Assembly (NCBI RefSeq): GCF_900187505.1
Contig: NZ_FYDL01000001.1
Span: forward strand, 62,001 to 126,000
Length of the DNA stretch: 64,000 nt
Reading direction: 5' to 3'
From: Pseudomonas sp. Irchel s3h17
GTDB taxonomy: Bacteria; Pseudomonadota; Gammaproteobacteria; Pseudomonadales; Pseudomonadaceae
Numbering within the stretch: the stretch's first letter is position 1; each line of letters opens with the position of its first letter. Below the pieces are notes generated by a model that was not told where the DNA came from, searched no databases, and was given only the letters and a program-made list of their open reading frames with translations. This document shows positions 44,805 through 52,813 of the stretch, piece after piece. The position numbers and the translations under genes were made by a program.

Positions 44805-45167
44805 ATGCATCGCCAACAACCCGCGTTCGTCACTGACTTCGCCACGCAACCGACCAAAGCGCTGATCCAGGAAGTCAGCGACCCGCAGATCGTCGAAAAG
44901 CCATACCAGAGCATCACCTGGCGGCACTTCAGCAATGAAGACAAGCAGCTCACGGCCGGGGTCTGGGAAGCCGGCCCGCACAAGGAACGGTGCCACTGCG
45001 ATTACGACGAGCTGTGCCATCTGCTCGAAGGCCAGGTACGCCTGACCGACAGCGCCGGCAACAGCAGCACCTTCGAGGCCGGCAGTACTTTCGTGGTGGC
45101 CGCCGGTTTCGAGGGCACCTGGGAAAACCTCACGGACGTGAGGAAGGTCTACGTGATTTTGCGCTAG
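44805..45167 (+). CDS. Cupin protein (DUF861-like), third copy
   Basis: A 120-residue cupin with AGVWEAGPHKERCHCDYDELCHLLEG-type core (split here: GVWEAGPHKE, then YDELCHLLEGQVRL) and VAAGFEGTWENLTDVRKVYVI. It shares the DE-L-CH-(L/F)-(L/M)-EG and KVY(V/M)I motifs with the two cupins of the facing operon. AAGGAG lies 7 bases upstream of ATG 44805. It ends the plus-strand arm of the cluster. Confidence 0.8.
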   Translation: MHRQQPAFVTDFATQPTKALIQEVSDPQIVEKPYQSITWRHFSNEDKQLTAGVWEAGPHKERCHCDYDELCHLLEGQVRLTDSAGNSSTFEAGSTFVVAAGFEGTWENLTDVRKVYVILR

Positions 45168-45307
45168 AGCCCTGTTCCTCCTACGACGAGTGGCTGTTGT
45201 TGTCAGGCAACGCCGCATGACGGCAACAGACACCGTCAGAAAGGAACAGCATGTGCGAGACAGGAGACTAAGGTCATAGACAAGGTCGCAATCAGGAGTC
45301 GCGCACC

Positions 45308-45832
45308 ATGGCCAGCATTGAACTGCACCGCGCACAGCGGGATGAACTGGAGTGCATCGAAAACCTGATGCAGTTCTACCTGTACGACTTCAGTGAGTGG
45401 CTACCGCTGAAGTTCGGTCGCCATGGGCTGTTCAACCTGCAGCCCCAGCTCGACTACTGGCACAAGCCATCGACCCGGGCATTCCTGATCAAGGTGGACG
45501 GTGACCTGGCCGGCTTCGTCACCGTGGATGACGAGGCGCGCAGCGAGGGCGTCGAGTACAACATCGGTTATTTCTTCGTCGCCCGCCACTATCGCGGTCG
45601 CGGGGTCGCAGCCTATGCGGTGGCGGCCCTGCTCGATCAGTTGCCCGGGCACTGGCAGATCATCCACGTCGACGCCAACCTGCCGGCCCGGGCGTTCTGG
45701 GCCAGGGTCATCCCGCAGCTGACGGGAGGTGATTTCACTCGCCAGCAACGGTCTATCGACGGTTACCCCTGTACCCTGTTCGAGTTTCAATGGGCCTCAG
45801 CGCCGACCGTCGACCGACCACCAGCGCGGTAG
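45308..45832 (+). CDS. GNAT-family N-acetyltransferase
   Basis: A 174-residue acetyltransferase with the acetyl-CoA motif FFVARHYRGRGVAAYAV. It lies 140 bases after the third cupin with its own CAGGAG site, so membership in the amine cluster is uncertain. Its last 36 bases overlap the end of the convergent helicase gene. Amine acetylation is possible from context only. Confidence 0.83.
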   Translation: MASIELHRAQRDELECIENLMQFYLYDFSEWLPLKFGRHGLFNLQPQLDYWHKPSTRAFLIKVDGDLAGFVTVDDEARSEGVEYNIGYFFVARHYRGRGVAAYAVAALLDQLPGHWQIIHVDANLPARAFWARVIPQLTGGDFTRQQRSIDGYPCTLFEFQWASAPTVDRPPAR

Positions 45833-48061
45833 CAACTGCTGGACCTTGGGCTCGCCGAACCGATCATCGATCAGCATCACCACCCCCTGGTCCTGCTGGG
45901 TACGGATCACTCGCCCGGCGGCTTGCACCACCTTCTGCACCCCGGGAAACAGGTAGGTGTAGTCGTAGCCGGCACCGAATAACACGGCCATGCGCTGCTT
46001 GAGTTGCTCGTTGACCGGGTTCAGTTGGGCCAGCCCCAGGGTCGCGATGAAGGCACCGATCAGCCGCGCCCCCGGCAAGTCGATACCTTCGCCAAAGGCG
46101 CCGCCCAATACGGCAAAGCCGATGCCCTGGCTACGGGTGGTGAACCGGTCGAGGAAGGCCTGGCGCTGCGTCTCGTCCATACCCCGCGACTGTGCCCACT
46201 GGGTGATCTGCGGCCACTGTTCGGCGAGCAGTTGCTGCACCTGTTGCAGGTAATCGAAGCTGCTGAAAAACGCCAGGTAATTGCCGGGACGCGCCATGAA
46301 CTGGTGGGCCATCAGCTCGACAATCGGCCCGAGGGAGGCCTGGCGGTGTACGAAGCGGGTGGAGATCTGGCTGACGATCCGCACCTTGAGTTGCTCGGCG
46401 CGAAACGGCGATTCGACCTCGACCCATACCGTGCCCGGCGGCAGACCCAGCATGTCGGTGTAGTAGCGTTGCGGGTCCAGGGTCGCGGAAAACATCACCA
46501 CACTGCGCGCCGCCGTCAGCCGTGGACGAATGAACCCGGCCGGCACCACGTTGCGCAGGCACAGCTGGGACAGGCTGCGCTTGCCCCTGGCTTGACGCTG
46601 GCTGATGTCGAACAGGAACTGCTCATCGAAGAGTTCGGCCACCCGGTTGAATTGCAACGCGTCGAAGTAAAAGCCTTGCAAGGCACCATCCAGCCCCTGG
46701 GGATGTTCGTTCAGGTAATCACCGATGGCCGCGGTACAGGACGCGAGCGTTTGCAGCAGCTTGTCCGGCACGCTGGCGTACGCCTGATAGGGTGCGACCT
46801 GCTCCTTGTGCAGCGCGTTCCACTCGCGGTTGACCCGCTGCAGGCTCTTTTTCAATGCCTCGGGCGCGGTTTTGCGCACACTGTCGAGGGTCGCTTGATC
46901 GAGGCTGGCGCTGTACATCTGGCGGCCGCGCTCCACCAGGTTATGGGCTTCGTCCACCAGCACCGCAACCCTCCACTGGCTGGCCTGGGCCAGGCCGAAC
47001 AGCAACGCGCTGAAGTCGAAATAGTAGTTGTAGTCGGCAACCACCAGGTCGGCCCAACGGGCCATTTCCTGGCTCAGGTAATACGGGCAGACCTGGTGCT
47101 CAAGGGCAATCTCGCGCAGCGCGGCCTGATCGAGCAGCGTGACCTTGCTCGCCGCCGCCCGCGCCGCCGGCAAGCGGTCATAGAAGCCATGGGCCAATGG
47201 GCAGGACTCGCCATGACAGGCTTTGTCCAGGTGCTCGCAGGCCTTGTCGCGGGCAACCATCTCCAGCACGCGCAACGGCAAGCCATCGCCGCTGTCCACC
47301 AGCACTTGCGCGGCATCCAGCGCCAGTTTGCGTCCCGGTGTCTTGGCCGTGAGAAAGAACACCTTGTCCAGCTGCTGGGGCACCCAGGCCTTGAGTATCG
47401 GGAACAGGGTGCCCAGGGTCTTGCCGATGCCGGTGGTGGCCTGGGCCATCAGGCAACGCCCGGTGCTGACGGCCTTGAACACCGATTCCGCCAGGTGGCG
47501 CTGCCCGGGCCGGAAGTCCGGGTGCGGAAAAAGCAGTGTCTGTGCGCCTTGATTGCGCGCATCGCGATGGGCTATTTCCTGCTCGGCCCAGTGCAGGAAT
47601 AACCCGCAGTGCAGGTTGAAGAAGTCCTCCAGCGCCGTGGCGCTCCAGGTTTCCACCAGGCTGGTTTCCTGCTCGCCGACAATGTCGAAATACACCAGGG
47701 CCAGGTTGATATGAGCCAATTGCAGCTTCTGGCACATCAACCAGCCGTAGATTTTCGCTTGCGCCCAATGCAGCTGTCGGTAATTGGCCGGCATGCGCTC
47801 CAGCTCACCCCGGTAGGTCTTGATTTCTTCGAGGCGATTCTGCCCGGGGTCGTAGCCGTCCGCCCGGCCCCTGACGGTCAACTGCCGGTACTGGCCTTGC
47901 AGCGCGACTTCGTTCTGATAGGACGCACTGCGCCGCGAGGCCACGGTGCGATGACCGACGATGCCTTCCAGCGCCGTGGGTGACGGGGTAAACCGCAGGT
48001 CCAGATCACCGGTCTTGGCGGTAAATTCACACAGGGCACGCACCGCAATGCCATAGCTCAC
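45797..48061 (-). CDS. DinG/XPD-type helicase with N-terminal PD-(D/E)XK nuclease domain
   Basis: A 754-residue superfamily 2 helicase. An N-terminal RecB/Cas4-like nuclease fold is suggested by Asp68, Glu79 and Lys81 (RGRADGY, then LEEIKTY) and the QLHWAQAKIYG segment. Walker A is ATTGIGKT (208-215), the DEAH box is at 370-373 (VDEAHNL), and four cysteines between them (275, 282, 287, 325) fit the XPD iron-sulfur cluster. The start is GTG 48061, overlapping the VRR-NUC stop (GTGA), so the two products are co-translated and probably act together in DNA repair. Confidence 0.85.
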   Translation of the reverse strand: MSYGIAVRALCEFTAKTGDLDLRFTPSPTALEGIVGHRTVASRRSASYQNEVALQGQYRQLTVRGRADGYDPGQNRLEEIKTYRGELERMPANYRQLHWAQAKIYGWLMCQKLQLAHINLALVYFDIVGEQETSLVETWSATALEDFFNLHCGLFLHWAEQEIAHRDARNQGAQTLLFPHPDFRPGQRHLAESVFKAVSTGRCLMAQATTGIGKTLGTLFPILKAWVPQQLDKVFFLTAKTPGRKLALDAAQVLVDSGDGLPLRVLEMVARDKACEHLDKACHGESCPLAHGFYDRLPAARAAASKVTLLDQAALREIALEHQVCPYYLSQEMARWADLVVADYNYYFDFSALLFGLAQASQWRVAVLVDEAHNLVERGRQMYSASLDQATLDSVRKTAPEALKKSLQRVNREWNALHKEQVAPYQAYASVPDKLLQTLASCTAAIGDYLNEHPQGLDGALQGFYFDALQFNRVAELFDEQFLFDISQRQARGKRSLSQLCLRNVVPAGFIRPRLTAARSVVMFSATLDPQRYYTDMLGLPPGTVWVEVESPFRAEQLKVRIVSQISTRFVHRQASLGPIVELMAHQFMARPGNYLAFFSSFDYLQQVQQLLAEQWPQITQWAQSRGMDETQRQAFLDRFTTRSQGIGFAVLGGAFGEGIDLPGARLIGAFIATLGLAQLNPVNEQLKQRMAVLFGAGYDYTYLFPGVQKVVQAAGRVIRTQQDQGVVMLIDDRFGEPKVQQLLPRWWSVDGRR

Positions 48062-49710
48062 CCTTCAGGTCCCGCCCATTGCACATAGCAGACGGTGACG
48101 GGCATCTGGTGCTCGCGGCAGAACTCCAGCCAGCGCAGTTGATTGTCTTGCAGGCGATCCCCCGGGCCCTTGACCTCGATCATCCGGTAGGTTTTCTGCT
48201 GCGGCCAGAACTGGATCAGGTCCGGCATGCCCGCGCGGTTGGCCTTGATGTCCTGCAGCAGGCGTTCGAACCAGAGTTTCAGGTGCTCGGCGGGCAGGCA
48301 GGCCAGGGCCTGTTCCAGCAACGCCTCGGTCAGCACCGCCCAAAACACGAAGGGCGACTGCACCGAGTATTTGTCATGGAAACGCTGGCGGATGGTCGCG
48401 ACGTAACGCCCGTCCGCCAGTTCTGCCAGGCAGGCCTGGAACAGGTCGGCACGCCGGGCATGGAAGTCTTCGCTGAGCAAGTCCGCCGGCCCGCGCTGGA
48501 ACGGGTGAAAAAACGCCCCGGGCAACGGCGCGAATATCGCCGGCCAGCACAGCAGCCCGAACAACGAATTGACCAGGCTGTTTTCGACGTAATGCACCGG
48601 CCCACGGGGATCATCCAGATGAGCCTGGACAAGACACTCCACCGACAGGGCCGGCTCGACCCGCTCCAGGGTCAGGTCCAGGCGCTCGACCTCCCGCGCC
48701 TTGCTCCGTGATGCGGGCGGCCCGCCCAGTTTGCGCCGCAACCTGGGCAGTACCCGCAGCAGTTGCTGGTGCTCGGCGGCACTCTCCGGTGCCTGCTCGG
48801 CGTGGCTTGCCAGCTCCAGCGCCAATTGAAACTCGGCGCACCGCTCCAGCACCCGGATCAGCCGCAAGCGGGCCCCGGCATACCGGCACTGGCGATAGAT
48901 CGCCAGCGCCGCCGGCCAATCGGCCATTCGCTCACAGTGTTGCCCTAGCTGGAACAGCAACTTGCCGCGCCGTTGCTCAAGCCAGGGGTTGGCCGTTTGC
49001 AGCGCGTGGATCTGTTCGGCCACCCGTGTGACATCCTCGCCGGCTTCAAAGCGCTGCTGGCACTGGTGCAGATAGAGGTAGGCCTCCAGGTCGTCGCGGC
49101 TGCGCAAACCACGGGATTCGGCACAGAACTCGACGTTCTCGTAGGTGAAGATGCCCAGATCGGCCAGCACGAACTCCGACCAGTCCTGGTACAGGTTGCC
49201 AAAGAACATCAGGCGCAAGCGGTCGGCCAGGTCCATGATGGTCAGGCTCAATAGCCGGTCATCCAGTGCCGGGTACCAGTCATTGAACGTCCGGGGTTCG
49301 TCGAAGCGTTCACGCAATGCCGCCAGCCACTGCGGCTTTTTCGCCTTGGGTTGTTCGATGAGCACACCAAAGCACTGGACAATCTCCGGCTTGAGCAGCA
49401 CCTCGAACAGGTCGTCGATCGACAGCGGCGCCCGTTCGTCCACCCAGCCAAGCGCCAGCAAAGGTTCGACGGCGTCGGCACTGTCGCCGATCTCGGGATA
49501 CTGCAACTTGCCGAGGCGAAAATGCAGCCCCTTGCGCATGACCATCCGCACCAGCAATGCCTGGGAGGCACGGGGCAAGCGGCCGAAATCAACGATGAAC
49601 TGCTGCTCCTGTCCGTTGAGCACGTCGGCATAGCGTTGCTCGAGCCAGGAAAGCACTCGCTGAAAGTTGTTCAGGTAGTAGAAGGGATCATCGAGCGGAT
49701 TGAGTGTCAC
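48058..49710 (-). CDS. VRR-NUC domain nuclease (FAN1-like)
   Basis: A 550-residue protein with a long helical, SAP/TPR-like N-terminal part and a C-terminal VRR-NUC nuclease: MPDLIQF (Asp497), IEVKGPGDRL (Glu512, Lys514) and DNQ. FAN1-family enzymes cut 5' flaps and unhook interstrand crosslinks. Homologues start VTLNPLDDPFYYL-like, so GTG 49710 was chosen; ATG 49746 overlaps the LexA-box candidate, and the frame continues to 49962 without support. No clear ribosome binding site precedes the GTG. Confidence 0.82.
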   Translation of the reverse strand: MTLNPLDDPFYYLNNFQRVLSWLEQRYADVLNGQEQQFIVDFGRLPRASQALLVRMVMRKGLHFRLGKLQYPEIGDSADAVEPLLALGWVDERAPLSIDDLFEVLLKPEIVQCFGVLIEQPKAKKPQWLAALRERFDEPRTFNDWYPALDDRLLSLTIMDLADRLRLMFFGNLYQDWSEFVLADLGIFTYENVEFCAESRGLRSRDDLEAYLYLHQCQQRFEAGEDVTRVAEQIHALQTANPWLEQRRGKLLFQLGQHCERMADWPAALAIYRQCRYAGARLRLIRVLERCAEFQLALELASHAEQAPESAAEHQQLLRVLPRLRRKLGGPPASRSKAREVERLDLTLERVEPALSVECLVQAHLDDPRGPVHYVENSLVNSLFGLLCWPAIFAPLPGAFFHPFQRGPADLLSEDFHARRADLFQACLAELADGRYVATIRQRFHDKYSVQSPFVFWAVLTEALLEQALACLPAEHLKLWFERLLQDIKANRAGMPDLIQFWPQQKTYRMIEVKGPGDRLQDNQLRWLEFCREHQMPVTVCYVQWAGPEG

Positions 49711-49738
49711 AGATAGAGAGCGCCATGCCGTGCCGATA

Positions 49739-49754
49739 CTGGTCATGCATACAG
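49739..49754 (-). promoter_or_regulatory. LexA (SOS) box candidate
   Basis: ctggtcatgcatacag has the CTG-N10-CAG form, with flanks extending the match (TACTG at the left, TACAG at the right); it agrees with TACTGTATATATATACAGTA at 13 of 20 positions. On the minus strand TTGCCA and TATCTG with an 18-base spacer overlap it, so LexA would block the promoter of the nuclease-helicase operon. As I recall, the corresponding pair belongs to the LexA regulon in P. aeruginosa. Confidence 0.6.
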
Positions 49755-49976
49755 ATAACAGCCCGGCATGGGTGCTGGCAAACGGAAAAAGATCAATGGC
49801 GGTCATTCGAACACTTGAGCACCTCTCACAGGGTTTACGCTTGATTGAGGTACTGGGCGTTTCTTTCAGGGGCTGACAGAGCTTTCCAGGGTTAGGCGCG
49901 ACCAACGGCCTGTGGTATTCGGCCCGGTGCCCGGGCATCGCGACGATGATGGTTTTTTTCAACGAGAGGATTTGCC

Positions 49977-50201
49977 ATGAACATCCGGATTCAGGGGTTG
50001 TCGTTTGCTGTCGTGGCGTTGCTGGCGCTGTCGGGCTGCTCGACCCCCACTGTCGTGACCCTGCAGAACGGCACGCAATATGTGACCAAGGACATGCCCG
50101 ACACCCACACCAAAGACGGTTTCTTCGAGTTCGAGGACATTTCCGGCACCGTGATCAGGGTCAGGGCCGACGAGGTCGCCACCATCCGCAAGGAAAAATG
50201 A
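49977..50201 (+). CDS. YgdI/YgdR-family lipoprotein
   Basis: A 74-residue lipoprotein with lipobox LSGC (Cys about 20) and a short SH3-like domain of the DUF903 type (VVTLQNGTQYVTKD, EFEDISG). GAGAGGA lies upstream. Such proteins are anchored in a membrane; function is largely unknown. Confidence 0.85.
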   Translation: MNIRIQGLSFAVVALLALSGCSTPTVVTLQNGTQYVTKDMPDTHTKDGFFEFEDISGTVIRVRADEVATIRKEK

Positions 50202-50373
50202 TCGCCTGCCGCATGACCAGCAAGGGGTCGGGGCCACCCGTGAGCATGTCCCGGCGCCGTTACCGGGTGCATAGCGGATAAAAATCCACGTCCTGTCTGG
50301 CCGGTCAGCCCATTGTGTCTATGCTTTTGAGCGTCGACAGCCTGATGGCCGAACCCCAGAAAGGAGTATCCGC

Positions 50374-50814
50374 TTGAGCATCCATCAACTGCCCCTGAGC
50401 CTCAAGGACTTCGCACTGCCGGTGCGGGGTATCAAAGTGTTGGCCATTGCCCTGACCGTTTTCGGCCTCAGTGCCTGCGCCAGCATCAACGCCAGTTCCA
50501 CCCAATACGTGGGCGGCGAGCACTTTGCGCCCACCCTGCCCGAGTCGGTGCAAGTGCTGCGCGTCGAACCCACGCGGCCCCATGTCCGGGTGGGTGAAGT
50601 GATTGTCGACGTCAGTGTCGAGCCGCCACCGCCGGTGACCGAGATCGAACAGAAGCTGCGCACCGAAGCCGCCGCGATGGGCGGTGATGCCGTGGTGGTG
50701 GTGTACGACCGGATCCAGCCGGTGTCGGCCTACGTCAGCGGCCCGCTGTGGGACCGGGATATCCAGTCCATTCAGGGACGCAAACTCAAAGGCATCGTGA
50801 TTCACTACAAGTAA
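50374..50814 (+). CDS. Putative lipoprotein, function unknown
   Basis: A 146-residue protein with an N-terminal hydrophobic helix and lipobox LSAC (about residues 32-35), then an acidic domain with a GGDAVVVVYDRI core. The start appears to be TTG 50374, because AAGGAG is placed 7 bases before it and no in-frame ATG precedes the signal. I do not recognise a named family beyond small periplasmic lipoproteins. Confidence 0.7.
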   Translation: MSIHQLPLSLKDFALPVRGIKVLAIALTVFGLSACASINASSTQYVGGEHFAPTLPESVQVLRVEPTRPHVRVGEVIVDVSVEPPPPVTEIEQKLRTEAAAMGGDAVVVVYDRIQPVSAYVSGPLWDRDIQSIQGRKLKGIVIHYK

Positions 50815-50824
50815 GCCTTGATCG

Positions 50825-50852
50825 GCCCGGCGCGCGTTACCGCACGCCGGGC
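50825..50852. terminator. Bidirectional terminator hairpin
   Basis: A perfect 8-bp GC stem (gcccggcg 50825-50832, cgccgggc 50845-50852) with a 12-base loop sits between the convergent lipoprotein and RTX lipase genes. U-tracts are weak. Confidence 0.6.
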
Positions 50853-50861
50853 TTACTTACC

Positions 50862-52715
50862 TCAGGCGATCACCAGGCTGGTGCTGTTCAGGTGGTCCAG
50901 GGCCACCCCGACCAGGGTCACCGAGTCGTTGCCGAAGGTCAGCAGCGTGTCGGCACCCACCGCGGTGGCATGACCCTGCAGTGGATCCCCCTGCCCCACG
51001 CCCGCGACCCCGAGAAACACCAGGGTGTCACTGCCCTGGAAGCCGAGGATGCGGTCGTGACCAAAGTCGCCACTGAACACAAAACTGTTGCTGCCACCGC
51101 CCGCCGCCAGCAGATCGTTGCCGCCGCCACCAATCAACACGTCGTTACCCTGTCCTCCGATCAGATGATCGTCGCCGTCCTGCCCGAACAACCAGTCGCC
51201 ACCGGTGTGCGCCGTGAGGGTGTTGGCGCCGCCATCACCCCTCACTGAGGAGGCGTAGTGCATCAGGCTCTTGTCCGAGAGCAGGCCGGTGTCGGTGACC
51301 CGGTGAACCACGTCGTCCTTGAACAGCCCCCACAGGAACCCCGGCTCCTTGCTGCTCAGGCTGCCGACATCGCGGGTGATGCTGATGCCGCCATTGGCAT
51401 CGCGGATATACAAGGCGCCCGCGCCGTCGTTGGCGAAGCTGAAGTTTTTCACTGACTGCTGCAGGTCCAGGCTGTTGTTGCCCGCGCCCCCCTCGATGAT
51501 GTTGTAGCCGCCGGCATCGCGGAAGGTGTCGTTGCCGGCGCCTCCGTCAAGGTAGTCAGTGCCCTGGCCGCCCTGGATCAGGTCGTTGCCGTCGCTGCCG
51601 ATGATGAAGGTGCTGCCTGTGTGGGTTTCGGCGTTGCGGTTGAGATCCTGCACCCAGGTGGTGCTGCGTGCCGGATCCGACAGGTTGGCGACGATCAGGG
51701 TCGAGTCCTTGCTCGTGAGGTCGTAGAACACTGAGTCCAGCACCCGGGTCATGCCGTCGCCGTAGGCCGTGGGCAGGTGGGAAATCCAGGTCGGGATGTT
51801 GAGGATGGAGTACGGCAACAGGTTCCAGGCCGTCGACGCATAGTGATCGTTGAAGTTGACGATGTTGTTGGTCGCCGAATCCTGAGGCGTGTCGTGGACA
51901 CCCACTGACGCCAGGTTGAAGTCGGAACCGTCCAGCGCGCGGAACACCGGGTCGTTTTCGTAGCCAATGTTCAGCACCTTGTCGGTGCTGCTCTGGGTCG
52001 GTGACGCGTAGGCGATGTAGTTGGCGTCCTGGTAGAAGCCGTTCCAGTGGTCGCTGCTCAGGTCGGCCAGGCTGTTGACCGCCAGCCCGCCCAGGCTGTG
52101 GCCGCTGACCAGCACATCCTGGCCGCTCAGGCCATGGGCGGCGGCAAAGGCGGCCACGTCCTGGAGCAATGAACCAAAGGCTTCGCCGACGTAGTTTTTC
52201 GCGTAGTCCTCAGGGCCCAGCGCCGCCAGCAGGTCATTGATCGCGTCGCCAATGGAATCGCTGATCAGCGACTCCCGCGGGCCGCTGGTGCCACGGAAGG
52301 CGATGCCGATTTCCGTGAGTTGACCCTGGGCGTCGTACTTGCCGAGGATCTCCACCTGGGCACTGGTGTAGCCGGGCTTCTCGCCGAAAAAGGTGCCACG
52401 CCCGTCGACCTTGCCGTCGTAGCCCAACTGCGTGGCGGTGATCGGGGTCCAGCCGGCCTGTTGCACCGCCTCCAGCGCGGCTTTTTCCGAATCGGGGTTC
52501 CATGGGATACCCGGAATCGCCCCTTGCGAATCCGTGCCGCCGATCAGCGCAGTGACCAGTGTGGCCGGCAGCCCGAGGCCGAAACCGTTGTGCTGATAGC
52601 CCGTGGCAAAACCGTTATCGAGGTTGTGATAGGCGTACAGTGCGATCGCCATCGCGTCGCTGAACAACGCCTTGGATGCTGATGCGGTGAAGTCTTTGTA
52701 GTCATAGACAGCCAT
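50862..52715 (-). CDS. RTX lipase / polyurethanase, 617 residues (LipA/PueA type)
   Basis: A family I.3 lipase of exactly the length known for the MIS38-type enzyme. The catalytic triad falls at Ser207 (GHSLGG), Asp255 and His313, the numbering of that family. C-terminal glycine-rich calcium-binding repeats (GSDGNDLIQGGQGTDYLDGG and a second block near 530-560) precede a type I secretion tail with VTLVGV and a hydrophobic end. It has no signal peptide, as expected for export by the AprDEF system encoded upstream. It hydrolyses triglycerides and, in close relatives, polyester polyurethane. Confidence 0.92.
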   Translation of the reverse strand: MAVYDYKDFTASASKALFSDAMAIALYAYHNLDNGFATGYQHNGFGLGLPATLVTALIGGTDSQGAIPGIPWNPDSEKAALEAVQQAGWTPITATQLGYDGKVDGRGTFFGEKPGYTSAQVEILGKYDAQGQLTEIGIAFRGTSGPRESLISDSIGDAINDLLAALGPEDYAKNYVGEAFGSLLQDVAAFAAAHGLSGQDVLVSGHSLGGLAVNSLADLSSDHWNGFYQDANYIAYASPTQSSTDKVLNIGYENDPVFRALDGSDFNLASVGVHDTPQDSATNNIVNFNDHYASTAWNLLPYSILNIPTWISHLPTAYGDGMTRVLDSVFYDLTSKDSTLIVANLSDPARSTTWVQDLNRNAETHTGSTFIIGSDGNDLIQGGQGTDYLDGGAGNDTFRDAGGYNIIEGGAGNNSLDLQQSVKNFSFANDGAGALYIRDANGGISITRDVGSLSSKEPGFLWGLFKDDVVHRVTDTGLLSDKSLMHYASSVRGDGGANTLTAHTGGDWLFGQDGDDHLIGGQGNDVLIGGGGNDLLAAGGGSNSFVFSGDFGHDRILGFQGSDTLVFLGVAGVGQGDPLQGHATAVGADTLLTFGNDSVTLVGVALDHLNSTSLVIA

Positions 52716-52764
52716 GGTATTGCCTCTCTCGTTGTTGGAATTGTCAGAGATAGCTCACGCAGCC

Positions 52765-52791
52765 GGAACGCCCCGCTGGGCGGGACGTTCC
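52765..52791 (-). terminator. Intercistronic hairpin between the two lipase genes
   Basis: ggaacg (52765-52770) and cgttcc (52786-52791) with inner ccccgc/gcgggg-type pairing form a nearly perfect 12-bp stem with a 3-base loop. No U-tract follows, so partial termination or protection of the upstream message is more likely than full stop. Confidence 0.5.
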
Positions 52792-52813
52792 CGCGTATTA
52801 CCTGGTGATGCGT

